Shown here piece by piece: positions 26,581 to 37,606 of a stretch of DNA of 64,000 bases. This DNA is from Chaetoderma sp. LZ-2023a (Eukaryota > Mollusca > Caudofoveata > Chaetodermatida > Chaetodermatidae): assembly GCA_034401795.1 (NCBI GenBank), contig CM067371.1:80478402-80542401 (forward strand), read 5' to 3'. The notes beneath the pieces were generated by a model, which saw nothing but the letters and a program-made list of their open reading frames with translations, was not told the DNA's origin and made no database searches. The position numbers were made by a program, and so were the translations under genes. The stretch's first letter is position 1. Each line of letters starts with the position of its first letter.

Positions 26581-26787
26581 TTACAAATGTGTATTTTTTT
26601 TTAAATAGTAGAAAATGTCTTCACACGCGTTTCGAGCAGTTATGTGTTCGTCTGCTAAATGCATATCAGAAATCACAATTTCGTGACGGCACTGCGAGCA
26701 AAGTATATAATCGTTTTCGGAACTGGGCGGTACGCGCGAGAAAAAGCAAAATTTTTTCTCGCATGAATCGCAGCATAATTTCGCCAT
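26581..26787 (-). CDS. Small Cys-rich ORF of unknown function
   Basis: 68 codons, ATG at 26787. It has two CxxC pairs about 23 residues apart (CCDSCEKKFC and CSQCRHE), a zinc-ribbon-like spacing, and normal amino-acid composition, unlike the repeat-driven ORFs nearby. It lies inside the Harbinger-type element. I do not recognise a family. It could be an exon of a transposon accessory protein, a captured host fragment, or chance. Confidence 0.3.
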   Translation of the reverse strand: MAKLCCDSCEKKFCFFSRVPPSSENDYILCSQCRHEIVISDMHLADEHITARNACEDIFYYLKKNTHL

Positions 26788-26844
26788 CGCTTACGCGCCA
26801 GCGTGCATTGACATTGTCATTGCTTAAGTACGGAAGCCATGAAT

Positions 26845-27085
26845 ACGGAAGCCCTGAAGGGCTACGTCTGTGAAAAAATATTATCTCGAGCGCTCGACTT
26901 ATATCTCGAGCGCTCGACTTAATATGTCGAGCCCTCGAGATAATTATGTCAAGCGCTTGAGATAATTATTTCGAGCGCTTGACACAATTATCTCGAGCGC
27001 TCGAGATATTAAGTCGAGCGCTCGAGATATTAAGTGGAGCGCTCGAGATAATTTTTTTCCGCAGACAGCCCTTCAGGACTACCGT
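26845..27085. mobile_element. MITE built around eight palindromic units
   Basis: The end ACGGAAGCCCTGAAGGGCT at 26845 mirrors AGCCCTTCAGGACTACCGT ending 27085. Between them, 26884-27050, are eight units of CTCGAGCGCTCGA type spaced 20-23 bases, each itself a palindrome and alternating with AT-rich linkers such as GATAATTAT. Confidence 0.75.
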
Positions 27086-27099
27086 ACTTAAGTATGTAA

Positions 27100-27232
27100 G
27101 GCCCGTTTTATAAGTCGAACTTTCTGTCGCGCCGCCCTAATGACGACTGGTTGATTTATATAGTGGACTCTGTCATTTTCAGGCAGATTTAGCTGGCACG
27201 GCACAAGAGAAGTTCGACTTATAAATCGGGCT
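27100..27232. mobile_element. 133-bp TAA MITE, second copy
   Basis: Inverted copy of the MITE at 19346-19478, same length. The end GGCCCGTTTTATAAGTCG is at 27100, with TAA flanks at 27097-27099 and 27233-27235. The two copies differ by scattered substitutions. Confidence 0.8.
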
Positions 27233-27400
27233 TAAGTAATTTTTTTCGCATTCGCTCTCGCACTCACAAACGCGTTAATGTCTTTCGACCTTAAGCTTTT
27301 TGCGCGCTTTTCTGCTAGCGGAAAAGTCGATCTAGTGCATCTAGATATAGCGTGGTCGTTGAAGTAAAAAATCAAACCTTACCGGGGAAAAAATCGTGTA

Positions 27401-27917
27401 TAAGCGAATTTGGTATCGTTGGTAGCGCAAAATCGAGTACAATAACATATTCAAAATTGCCTAAAATGCGCCTTGGGGAGAAAAATTCAGATCCGGTTAA
27501 ATTTAGTTGATATTTTAAAAGCTAGATCAGTGGAAAACTATTAAATACGCATATGGTATGATAAAAATTTAAAATTTTATGTCAAAATATTACTGCCCCC
27601 CCCCCCCCCCCCGCAGACAGTTCAACAATTGCTGTACATATTCTAGCAATTCATTTCTTACACACGCAACATTTTTTTTACCCGGTTTTATACTGCGCTC
27701 ACAAATAACCAAGCACTCCCTCAACTGCTTTCAATTTCGCGGAAATGATAAAAGCGCCCCATCATGCAAACTAGTGTTATTGTAACTTAGATTACACTAA
27801 TGATGTTGTAAAATTATTTGCCCTGATTAGTGCATAATAAAGAGACATTATCCAAATCGAGGAATTAGTTATATAGTGAATATAGGACTTTTGTCCTATA
27901 TTTTTACCATTTGTACT
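27401..27917. other. Non-coding stretch with a poly-C run
   Basis: Poly-C at about 27596-27612 and AT-rich DNA. It includes the short inverted repeat ATAGGACTTTTGTCCTAT at 27884-27901. No gene recognised. Confidence 0.45.
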
Positions 27918-28835
27918 CAATGGCTGAAGAGCGCGGAAAAGAAAGTCGGTGCAATTTCCGAGAAGCGTGGTGTGTTATATGCAAATTGGGATTTGAGACT
28001 GAAAAGCCAGTTATAGTTACTAAAAAGGGATTAATAAGTTTGATCAGCTGTAGCGAATTACGCGGAGACGTAGAAGTACATAATATTTAAGTGAATACGC
28101 CAAAACCGCACCTATTGCAAAGGTATTGGTACATCAAAACTGTCGTCGTGACTTTACTAACCCTAGAGCTGTAGCACACTAATGAAGTCAGTAACAGTCA
28201 ATTACAACTAGCAAAGAAATTGTGATTCAGTACACCAACATTTAATTGGAAGGCTGACTGCTTTCTCTGGATTTTGCACGGCTGTTTTTAGTCAACACAC
28301 AGACAGAACAATTGTGCATGAAGTGAGAACACCGCCATTCAGAGACAAGCTTATAGAATGCTGTAGGAAAAGAGCTGATCCATGGTCTAATGATGTACAG
28401 AATCGGTTACATGGATGTTTTGACTTGGTTGCAGCGGAAGCTGTTTATCGTGACGAGTGCTACAAAAGGTTTGTGCTAATGAAGGAAGATAGCCTACCTA
28501 GTACCAGTGTAAAGTTGCAGGGGCAACCAGAAGATAGAGAAATGCTAGTTTGCTTTGAAAGATTGTGTCATTGGCTTGAGACAGAAGGTGATGCAGAACT
28601 GTATACCCTTGTAGAACTTCTCATTAAGATGATAGAGTTATGTAAAGATTCTGAGGTATATTCAATTAAGAGACTTAAGCAAAAGCTCTTAGATCACCAC
28701 AAAGAATTTATCTTCTCTGCAGACGTGAGTGGACGTAAAAATGTTGTCTGCTTCACAAATATGGCGAACTACATAATTAATGATAAATGGTACTGTAACA
28801 AGAAAACGAATCTCGAGAGGAGGTTGAACGTATAG
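27918..28835 (+). pseudogene. Copy 2 N-terminal Cys region
   Basis: From ATG 27918: MAEERGKESRC then AWCVICK. After a frameshift, LVHQNCRRDFTNPRAVAH near 28130. From 28314 an open 173-codon frame with RDECYKRFVLMKED and SIKRLKQKLLDHHKEFIF, aligning with copy 1 residues about 85-190. Confidence 0.6.
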
Positions 28836-30635
28836 TTATAACTGCAGCTCAGATTATTCGCACAGAAATCAGAGATAAGGAGTATAATACAGGGGTGTAC
28901 CCAGCTAACGAGGATATAAGCAAGCAATGGCTCCCAAAATGCATCCAGCTATTTTTGAAAACGCTTATTTCATCAGAACTGAAACAGAATAGTATTGGGC
29001 TGTCCATCCTGCAGGCAGCACGACCAAAATCAGTTATAGCTCCCACAGTGTTTGGTTTAGGTGTTGAGATGGACCACGTATTCAGTTCAAAGTGGTTAAT
29101 AAAGGAGTTGTCAAAGTTGGGCTTCTCTGTGAGTTATGATGAAGTGATCAACTATAAGCAATCTGTAATTCAAAATGAGAATCTTGAGAATTTACTTTCT
29201 AATTATTTTCCTGGTACATTTACTCAATGTGTTGCAGACAATGTTGACCATAATGTCGCAACATTGGATGGACAAGGAACCTTTCATGGCATTTCAAACA
29301 CTGATACTCCATTAATTCTGCAAGAACCTGCAATAGAAAAGTAGAAACGTATCACAGTTGGTGAGTTAGTAAAACATAAAGGGGCACCCATAGTGCAATA
29401 CATAGCTCCACCTGAGCATGGGTTATCTTCAACAGTATACAAGCCCATGCTTCCGCTACAAAGATCTTGCACATTGCCTCCAGAAATATATTCTGACTTG
29501 CTATGGCATTCTGGTTGGTTTTTCAGCAAGGCGGCTATACCTAGACCAAGCTGGTCAGGCTTTATGCAGCACATATTTTCTGGCAGTGAGCATTTGAAAT
29601 CGGATATACTGTTTCTACCAATTATAGATTTAAATCCATCAGATGACACGTGTATTCAACACTTCTATATATCCAAAATCGGGCTGAATACCTAAATGTA
29701 GTCACTCCGTGTTTAACATTCGATCAGCCACTGTGGATCAAAGCACTCGAAATCATCAAAGCAAAATCAATGAATGTTGCATGTAGACTCGGTCGCTTTC
29801 AGACTATGATGAGCTTTTTAGGTAGTATTGGCTCAAGGATGAGTGGCTCTGGATTGGAAGAGGCCTTGGAACAAGTCTATGGGCCAATGGGCCAAACACA
29901 GTAACCCACATGGTGACAGGAAAAGCTGTGGCAAGGGCTTTGCGGGGACACCTTTTAGTAGAAGCTGCACTGGTTAATCAATTGGTGAAAGCTGTTTTAC
30001 CGCCTACATTAATTCAAAGTGAAGCATTGGCACAGAATAGAGATGAATATCTGCAAATAGATCTGCCACTCAAAACAGTTAATATCGAAACAGAAGACTC
30101 CTATACGCCATTGGATGAAATAATAGATACTGAGACGGAAGATCTCCCATTCATTTCAGATTATACATCAGATATGAATAGCAGAGAACCTTCTTGCAGT
30201 GCTGAGAATGTGTGGGCAGAAGATAAGTTAGACAATGCTGCGTTGGATAAACTATGTGATTTAAATGATGAAGTAAAAGACCTGTCTGTACCAGTTACAT
30301 ATATTGCTGCATCCAAAGAACTTGTGGAGTTGCAGAGATGTTTGATTAAGTACAAGGATAAGCTCGGAAAGAGTTCCCGAACAGCCAAGCTTTGGCTGCA
30401 GTATATAGAATATGTGGAAACACTCAAACTTTTCATTCGTACTGAAAGAACTGGAAATTGGAGCCTGCACCTTGCTGCGGTCAGTAAAATGACAAACCTG
30501 TTTGCTGCAACAGGTCATATTAATTATGCAAAATGCCAGACTCTACTTACAGCTAATGTTAGAGTTACCAGAAGAGCATCCATGATTGCATCAATGTTTC
30601 ATCAAAGATGGCTACCATACTGTCCGGAGGACTAG
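28836..30635 (+). pseudogene. Copy 2 transposase core
   Basis: Three frames cover the core. ADNVDHNVATLDGQGTFHG is at about 29236-29290 and LTFDQPLWIKALE at about 29713. EEALEQVYG, then VTGKAVARALRGHLL, follow at about 29856-29955. These align residue by residue with copy 1 (ADNVDHNI, TFDQPLFW, APILEVVY, SGKAISQAVRGH). All three candidate acids are kept. Stops at 29342 and around 29690 break it. Confidence 0.7.
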
Positions 30636-31080
30636 TAGAGACTGGACAGGACTCTGGACGGATCTAGCAATTGAGCAAGTTCTGATGCGATCCATTAAAA
30701 GTCGTGGTGGGTTGACGAGAGGGAGAGGAATAACAGTGTCCGTCTGCGGTGGATTTACAGCATGCAGAAATGTGCTGCGGTGCATGATGCTATGACAAGC
30801 TTAACACAACTCAAGCATAATACTAGTGAACAACACATTGAGTTAGGAGCAACAAGAAGTAGGTGTGATTTCAGTGACTTGAATGGAGTGTGCGAGTGGT
30901 TTAATCAACATGAAGCATTTAATTTGAATGAACCAGATTGCGCTCTTTGCCTTCTGGTTTAGTTGCTACTGATTGGGATAGTGTAAATTGTGATGATACA
31001 GAGGAAATGGGCCAACAATTCATAGCAAACTTGATAATGTAAATATCCTAGATGCAATTGTCAAAAGAAATGACCAGGTT
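30636..31080 (+). pseudogene. Copy 2 linker between core and nuclease
   Basis: Frameshifted pieces read SRDWTGLWTDLAIEQVLMRS, GGLTRGRG and then QHIELGATRSRCDFSDL. In intact relatives known to me, an equivalent segment joins transposase and nuclease (IEQVLMR, GGLTRG). It is interrupted at several points. Confidence 0.5.
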
Positions 31081-32114
31081 AGATCATTGCAGTATCTGTA
31101 TCAGGGTATCAAAGTTGACCAGCAGAAATTACACATAAATCCAACAACATTGTTTTCACGGTTATTAGCGCTTGTACAGAGAGAAGAGGATACGGTTCCA
31201 TGTTTTTCTTATGAACCAACAGCAATACCAACATCCTTGTTCAAAGATTGTGCCATGAGGAAAACTGATAAGGCACAGTTAGCAAAGATGCTCCTAAAGG
31301 ATGGATCTCCTTCACAACCAGATAGCCATATGATGTTTGTTCTTGACGGGGGTGCACTTCTTCATAGAGTTAGACGGAGAACAAAAAACACATACAAGGA
31401 TATAGTTGAACAGTATGTGAGTTATGTCAAAATGATGAATGCAAACTCTTGCATTGTTTTCGAGGGTTGTGAGCAGGGTCATTCGACAAATGATCATGAA
31501 CACCAAAGAAGGGGTGGTAGAACATCAGCAGACATTCAAGTCAATGAGTCTATGGGGATGTGCAACAATCAACAAGTATTTCTGGCAAATGAGAGCAATA
31601 AGAGCCAATTCGCTAAATTGGTGAGTACCTACTTAAAATCTGACGGCCACCATGTCTACATCAGTAAAGGTGACGCTGACACAATGGTAGTTCCAATGCA
31701 CTCGAAACTTCAAGGCAAGGAAATGCAGTTACTGTTGTAGCAGACGATACAGACATCCCAGTTTTACTGCTGTATCACTGGAAACCTGATATGGCTGATA
31801 TATATTTTAGATCAAAGGCCAAGAAATCTCTTAAGAAAGGACTCAAAATCTGGAGCATTCGTGATGTGGTTGGAAAGACTGATGCAAATGTAATGTCACA
31901 CCTTCTTTTCGCTCATGCCTGGACTGGATATGATACCACGTATGCAATATTTGGCTATGGGAAGTCCAGCTTGTTAAAGAAACCACAGGAATCAAAAGTG
32001 CGTCGACTATTGTCCATAATCAGTGACTGTGAAGCAACAACAACTCATGTTAGTGAGGCAGGAGTGCGTTCATTTATTGTCATGTCTGGTGCTTTGACTC
32101 TCTCAACAGGTTAA
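31081..32114 (+). pseudogene. Copy 2 XPG/FEN-like nuclease domain
   Basis: FVLDGGALLHRV at about 31336, SCIVFEG at 31447, GDADTMVV at 31672, ADDTDIPVLLLYH at 31740 (after a frame change) and WTGYDTT at 31921. The spaced Asp residues match the acidic metal-binding cluster of XPG/FEN-type PIN-fold nucleases. Two conserved positions differ from copy 3: FEG for FD and GYDTT for GCDTT. It would cleave DNA flaps or branched structures during transposition. Confidence 0.65.
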
Positions 32115-32329
32115 GGTACACAAGGTTCATGGAGATGACTGCATCCTGTAAAACATCCATTGGGCCACAGAAGCCGCCTTCTACTGAAAGAGCAGCGTTT
32201 TTTCACAGTTCACGTGTTCATTTACAAGTCATTGTGTGGAAGACACTCTCAGAGGCATGCCTGGATCCAATGCATTGGCGTTGAAACCAAGAGGACACAG
32301 AGTTAAAACCAGTAATGACAGATATAGAT

Positions 32330-32418
32330 GCAGCTCCAGGAAGTTTGCTGAAGTTTGTTTGCTGTAAATGCAAATTATCTTCAAAGAACCAATATCTGCA
32401 CGTGTCGTGAAAATGGAC

Positions 32419-32515
<97 letters not shown>

Positions 32516-32638
32516 GGCGTGCGTGCGTGCGTGTGTGGAGACTGCAGAGGTGAGGGTTGTAAAAATGCTGCAGAAATATGTTTAAATTCTGACAATTCTG
32601 ATAATGAAGTTGATAACCGTTTCGAAAGCAGTGACTAA
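32330..32638 (+). pseudogene. Copy 2 CXC tail expanded by a microsatellite
   Basis: CCKCK at about 32361 and CTCRENGR at about 32398 begin the CXC motif. Then comes a GT/GCGT array, and after it, in frame with the array, CGDCRGEGCKN and an acidic end at 32638. Copy 1 reads CTCRKHGLSC...CEDCKGLSC at the same place, so the array sits inside the motif, between its halves. Confidence 0.65.
32421..32534. repeat. (GT)n(GCGT)n microsatellite
   Basis: About 12 GT pairs followed by some 20 GCGT units. It encodes Cys/Val/Arg/Ala-rich strings in any frame. It lies within the CXC-coding region. Confidence 0.95.
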
Positions 32639-32886
32639 AATATTTGCTTAATTTCTTTCTGCGAGTAGCAAGTGTGAAAAACGTAATTTCATATCCAGAT
32701 TCGTGTATGTTTTTAACTATCCATGGAAAATTTAAACATTTCCAGTAACCGTCTGAACATTATCTGAATTTATTGCACATGAAGACATGTGTGACAGTTA
32801 GAGTGATGATAAAGCAACAGCTAATAGGGCGACTGGAGAAGACAAAGCCATATACCTGTTTCTGAGGTGATGTGTTATGTGCCCAT

Positions 32887-32965
<79 letters not shown>
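32887..32965. repeat. (ACT)n microsatellite
   Basis: About 26 ACT triplets. The poly-Leu and poly-Ser reading frames over it are artefacts. Confidence 0.95.
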
Positions 32966-32966
<1 letters not shown>

Positions 32967-33319
32967 GAGTGTTTCAGTGTGCTGAAACTCTCGCGCCGAA
33001 AAACCAGTCGCTCATTGAGCGACTTTTCTGCCCGCTTTTCCGTGAGCAGAAAAGTCGGTCTAGTGCATTTAGATAGAACCATTTCCATGGAAGCGTCTTC
33101 GTGCAGCGGGTACAAGCGCGTGTTGTGCATGTTGATCTTGTGCGCATGCGTGTTGCCTTATAAGCAAGTTATTTTGCTCACTGAGCGACGTGTTTTTCGC
33201 CGCGAGAGTTTCAGCGCACTGAAACGCTCAAGTGGAAATGGTTCTACCTAAATGCCCTAGATCGACTTTTCTGCTAGCAGAAAAGCGTGCAGAAAAGCTT
33301 ACATGGAAAGCGGGCCTTA
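32966..33319. repeat. Foldback MITE, relative of the one split at 25.6-27.3 kb
   Basis: Left arm GTTTCAGTGTGCTGAAACTC, then CGCTCATTGAGCG and GACTTTTCTGCCCGC. The right arm has CACTGAGCGACGTG, GAGTTTCAGCGCACTGAAAC and TTTTCTGCTAGCAGAAAAGC, ending TTACATGGAAAGCGGGCCTTA. Arms are inverted copies with further small palindromes inside. The outer left end was replaced by the (ACT)n array. Confidence 0.65.
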
Positions 33320-33396
33320 CGTCTGGCCTTCCACGACCTACTATATATACATGAGTGCAGAATATCACAAAGCCTCGAACTTTCTCGACCTATTGT

Positions 33397-34070
33397 TGGT
33401 GTAGTTCGGATCGACCGGACGGGTACTGGCCGTACCAGCTAAGCTGGGTACACGCCGCTCGTCTAGGATTTGTTTCCTGAACACGCCCCTCTGGGTAGAG
33501 CTATAAGCATATATAGGCCTATGGGAGAGAGAGAGCGTGTCGAAAAACGACTGAGTTCGTTAAAACGCATTATGGGCATGCGCGCGCCGGGACGCTGTTT
33601 CTATGGAGCGCGTAGTTGTGACCTAGATAGGATGGCGCTTTTGGTGTACCGAGCTGGTGCTCTGTAATCCTTATTGATTGTCTGTTCCCATTAAATCTAG
33701 CATTAATCAAGACCAGAATTCGACGGGCTTTCCAAATCTGTAAGCCATTTCAAAATCGGTTGAGAAATGGCTGAGTTATTTAGGAAAAACTCTCCTTGAT
33801 TATCTTCAAAATATTGCTGTGACGTCATAACCACGTGGACGTAAAGCTTCTAGATTGTTCTAGAACGTTCGACGACGCTATTATTAGGCTGTTGCTCGAA
33901 CGATGATTGGATGAAGCCTGCGCCTGTGACGTCACAGAGAGTATAAAAGGAGAAGCGATCCAGTGATCGAGAGCATCCTCGGCCAGGGGCCGAACAGGTT
34001 GGAGCTGTACCAACTACTATCAAGTGCAATACACGTCTTCTTTTGCTATGTGTCAGGTTTTTATCCTGTA
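33397..34070 (+). mobile_element. LTR-like promoter sequence 1
   Basis: Begins TGGTGTAGTTCGGATC and shares scattered blocks in the same order with 63100-63900: CCGGACGGGTAC, GTACCGAGCTGGTGC, AAAATCGGTTGAGAAATGG, an inverted CCAAT box, a CRE and TATAAAAGGAG. Order and spacing conservation between two copies 30 kb apart suggests LTRs or promoters of related retroelements. I found no gag/pol reading frame after it, so the class is open. Confidence 0.5.
33906..33948 (+). promoter_or_regulatory. Core promoter: inverted CCAAT, CRE, TATA
   Basis: ATTGG at 33906-33910, then 16 bases, TGACGTCA at 33927-33934, then 7 bases, TATAAAA at 33942-33948. The same three elements with exactly the same gaps occur at 63609-63651. 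This is a plausible RNA polymerase II promoter responsive to CREB/ATF factors. Confidence 0.65.
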
Positions 34071-37000
34071 GCGTGCAGTTCTCCACCTCACCGCACTAAC
34101 ACAATTTTGTAACTCCCCATCTGCGGGAATAATTTGGAACTTTTGATAATCGTTCACGAATACTACATCTACATTCGGAACACAAACTTGTGGTGAGGCC
34201 TTTGCGGCCTGAATATGTGAGTCTACAGATGTAGAGGCAGGATGTTCTTTGATGGATGACTCGCAAGATTTGCCGGCCACGCCTAAAAGTGGTAGCCAAT
34301 CGTGTAGGTTCTTTCAACTTTCGACCGCAGCAAGTAAACTCTGCCCGGTGCCTCTTCAGAGCTGGCTGACGTACCCAGCACCGTGAAGCTTTGTTTTGTA
34401 TCTTCATTTGCCTCTGACGACCCCCGCTTATGACGGGTTGTTAACACCTTCCATCCATTCTATCGGTGTACGGGAAGTTCCTTTACCACATAGTACTATC
34501 GTATCTTTTACTGACTGCTCGTTAGACATTCTATTAGGCCTACAGCACTAAGTGATGCACTCCCACCAAGAGTTGCCGACAGTTCTAGTGCAGCACGAGT
34601 CATCGTAGCTCGACCTGATCGCAGCTTAAGACAGGATTTTCCACCTCTGCGCATGCGCTGGACCATTGGGAGTACTGCCGTAATAGACAGGTTTTCTTTC
34701 ACATAACGGGACATGGACACACTCTGCGCGACCGATGACTGGGTGGACATTTTAGTTCTTCATATAACCATTGAAGAGAAAAAACACATCACCATTGCAC
34801 CGGCTGCTGATGCTAAGACCACCACATCTGAAAAAACGAATATTGATTGGCTGGTTCATCCACTCACTATGGGCCGTCATCTACACAGGCAGCAGTGCAA
34901 CCTTTAAATTTTGAAAGAGTCGTGCTGATAAAGTGGCCCAATTAACAACTTAAAATTCTCTGCATCCAGCAAACCACCGCCTCCACAGCGCACTGAAAAC
35001 CTCAGATCTGAGACCACCACCGTCAGTCTTCTGACTACGGAAAGAAACAGACCTGCCTACACACCGGCCGCACCATGATTCTTTCTCGCTAAGACCTCGC
35101 CTGAAACATCTCGTTCACAGTCCACAAGCCATGAAGAAGAACTCGACAAACGCCACTTGATACCTGCCTCCGAGCGAGCTTGACTTCCGCCACTTACGGC
35201 CTCCATTGTAAGTAACATTCTGCTGTTTGTTATTTCTGTCCTTAAAAGAGAGACTCTGCCGCTACCTACAGTGACCACTCCAGCGTATTCGATTCTATCT
35301 GTGCGATTCGCTAGATTCGGCCACCTCGTGGGACGAACTAGCTCTCTCCACGCTGCCTCGTCATGGCCACTTATTACGAAAGGAAGCCCTTGAACTTTCA
35401 TCCACTCCAGCAAGTTCCGCATACCCGGCTTATTGTGATAGATCTCTGGCCGTCAAGGATTAAACCATAGCGTGATGTTGTGGCTTGGGAATATACCACC
35501 CAAAGCTGGTTGAAAGCTGACAACACTAGCAACAGCAAAACCTAGACCCCGCATTTGCGGGACTGTTTTCTACTGTAACTGTGACTGATGCTACAGTGCT
35601 TAAGAATTGACCTGTGCATGATTAAGATCTTAAATAACTAGATTATGCACTAATCTAGTTCTTATTTTTCCTCTCTTACAGAATCTTCAGATACTGCCCT
35701 GAGCGCCCTTTCTGATTGATTCGCCACTACTTCTGAACGTTTGTTCCATTTTGCCTTAAGGAATATTCTGATAGGAGATTGTCCGTCACAGACGTAAAAT
35801 TGCGGAGGACGATCTAGTGCACCACTCAACCTGAAGTCAAATTACTAGCATTGTAATGGCGTCACCTTCACTGCATATTATTACCAGCAAAGACGTCCAT
35901 TTTTGCAGCTCTTTTGAGCGGATGATACCCTGAACGCGTAATGCAGAAATATTCCCCCAGGCCCTGCACATTTCCCCCAAGCATTCCACCAGGACTACTT
36001 CTAACTAGTGATAATTTTCGTAAACGGCCTAGCCACCGCTCACTCATGGTTAGCTTCCCCTCCACCGAACCTTCCGCAATCAATGTATGGCTTCGATCTG
36101 CACTGTCTAGGCCCCTGAGAGTAGGCTATCCCACTAAGATTAGGAAAGCTAAGTTCCTCTGTCTGTCATGCCTCTCAGATCACGATAACCACGCTCGACT
36201 ATCATCGCCTGTCCACGAGTACTGTAGCGAGCGGTTTGAACATCACGATACTGCTTCCTGCCACGTAGGACCACATGGATTCCCTCGCCTCCGGCGTTAA
36301 TTAGCCCCCCCCCTCGCCCCCCCCCCCCCTCTCCCACCCCACCTTTTTCCTTTGCCCGCTAAAGCGGGTCTCCTGACCCGTACCTACATTTTGTAGGGAA
36401 AGTTCGCTGGTCTAAACACTTGCACCAGCCACTATGACACCCTGAGCACGTTTCCTTTACTGAGTGAAGAACCCAGCGGCAAAACTAACCATACACCCGC
36501 CCCTAGTTAGCGTACTTTTTCTTTTCGCCGTGTCTCTGGAATCCGTTCCAAGTGCGTTGTGTCTTGTTAGCGCCCGAACTCAGCAGAGGGTCCACTAAAC
36601 GCTCTCCCCTTTAGTTACATGGACCTGATGTGCATCTGCAACATGGGAAGATCATTTCTTGGACCGCGTCAAGCACTTTTTGACGTCGCTCGAGGCAGTC
36701 TAATAGCCCCGAACCAAAGATTCACCCGACCCTGCAAGGGAACAGGTTCTCTTATAACCTAACCGATTGTGTCCTTTTTCGGCCGCTCATGGCCGTAACC
36801 CACAAAACATTGTTGCTAGCCTAAAACCACTGCCTCGCCCGGGATCCCCTCTAAAAACTTTAGAGTTATGACCACACAAAAGGCCCGCCTCAGGACGCCC
36901 ACTGAGAACTTCATGTCAACTATGTGGCAACGACTAAAACTTCTTCCCCACACCCACGCACGATCTTTAGGACATTACAGTAGAACTCTCCTCCTGTTTC

Positions 37001-37606
37001 GCTTTAAGCAGCCCCTTGATAAGTAATTAGCTCTTATCGCCAAATGACTTTCTTAACCAACTGACCTTAGATATACATTCAGACTGACGAAACGAATAGC
37101 AACCACTAGCGACCAAGCCACTGCCTGCGGTAGATAGAAAAAGTCCGCTATCTCCTCTCCCATTCCTCCCGCTTAGACCGCTCTACCACCGCATACCCAC
37201 CGCCCAACCCCACCCCACCCACTCCCTCCACACACACCCAACTCCCGAGAGACAGCCATTAGTCAATCGTGACGTTTCTCAGTGCTTTTCTCATTATTCT
37301 GGATAGTGCCTGGCCCAACCGCCACAGTCTATAATACTGTGCCAGCCGCCTATCCTTAATTAACTGAATATTGGTGCATTGCTTTATTATGAGAATATAC
37401 AGATCAAGTCTGAGATGCAGCATTCCCTTTAATTTCTAATGCAGCCCTTTCGACATGAAATATGTAAAAATAGTACTCATATAATGTTCCAGTCGAATTA
37501 GTCTCGATGTCCATGGCTATGATTCAATGAAATCCATATTCGCTTGAAAGAGTATATCTGACAGTACTATATGTAGGAAATAGATCTTCCCCAAAGATAA
37601 GCCTAA
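34071..37606. other. C-rich stretch downstream of the LTR-like promoter, no gene identified
   Basis: About 3.5 kb. From about 34.9 to 37.3 kb the plus strand is clearly richer in C than G, with CCCCCC runs at 36306-36342 and CCACC repeats near 37190-37250. It has a small GCCCGCTAAAGCGGGT hairpin at about 36354. Short frames on both strands have no domain I recognise. It could be the decayed interior of a retroelement driven by the promoter at 33.9 kb. Confidence 0.4.

Larger units (their letters stand above)
25583..27291 (+). mobile_element. Harbinger-type element, 1.7 kb, with nested MITEs
   Basis: The left end AGGCCGAAACACATTAACGC at 25583 mirrors GCGTTAATGTCTTTCGACCT ending 27291. TAA flanks both sides (25580-25582 and 27292-27294). 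Inside are an N-terminal Harbinger-like remnant, a G-rich microsatellite, a small Cys-rich ORF on the minus strand, and two nested MITEs (26845-27085 and 27100-27232). Confidence 0.7.
25563..27400. repeat. Foldback MITE split by a Harbinger-type insertion
   Basis: CCCGCTTTCCATGTAA (25567-25582) and TAAGCTTTT...GCGCTTTTCTGCTAGC (from 27292) are the two sides of one repeat whose uninterrupted relative lies inverted at about 33270-33319. The join in that relative, CATGTAAGCTTTTC, shows the empty site. Confidence 0.65.
27918..32640 (+). pseudogene. Academ-like gene, copy 2: transposase plus nuclease, broken
   Basis: This is the only copy in the window with all modules in order: N-terminal Cys motifs, DDE-type core, a variable linker, XPG-like nuclease and CXC tail. 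It has many frameshifts and stops (for example near 28090, 28835, 29342, 29690, 30635, 30960 and 31740), so it is a pseudogene. It shows the ancestral order from which copies 1 and 3 were cut. I could not find TAGTCCA ends or a duplication. The flanks hold poly-C at 27.6 kb and (ACT)n at 32.9 kb. Confidence 0.75.

Noticed and set aside
32798-33251. ORFs with long poly-Ser or poly-Leu
   Set aside because: Produced by the (ACT)n array; flanking residues show no domain.
35057-35422. 121-codon minus-strand ORF in the C-rich block
   Set aside because: No recognisable domain. Stop codons are rarer in C-rich DNA, so an open frame of this size is expected by chance.
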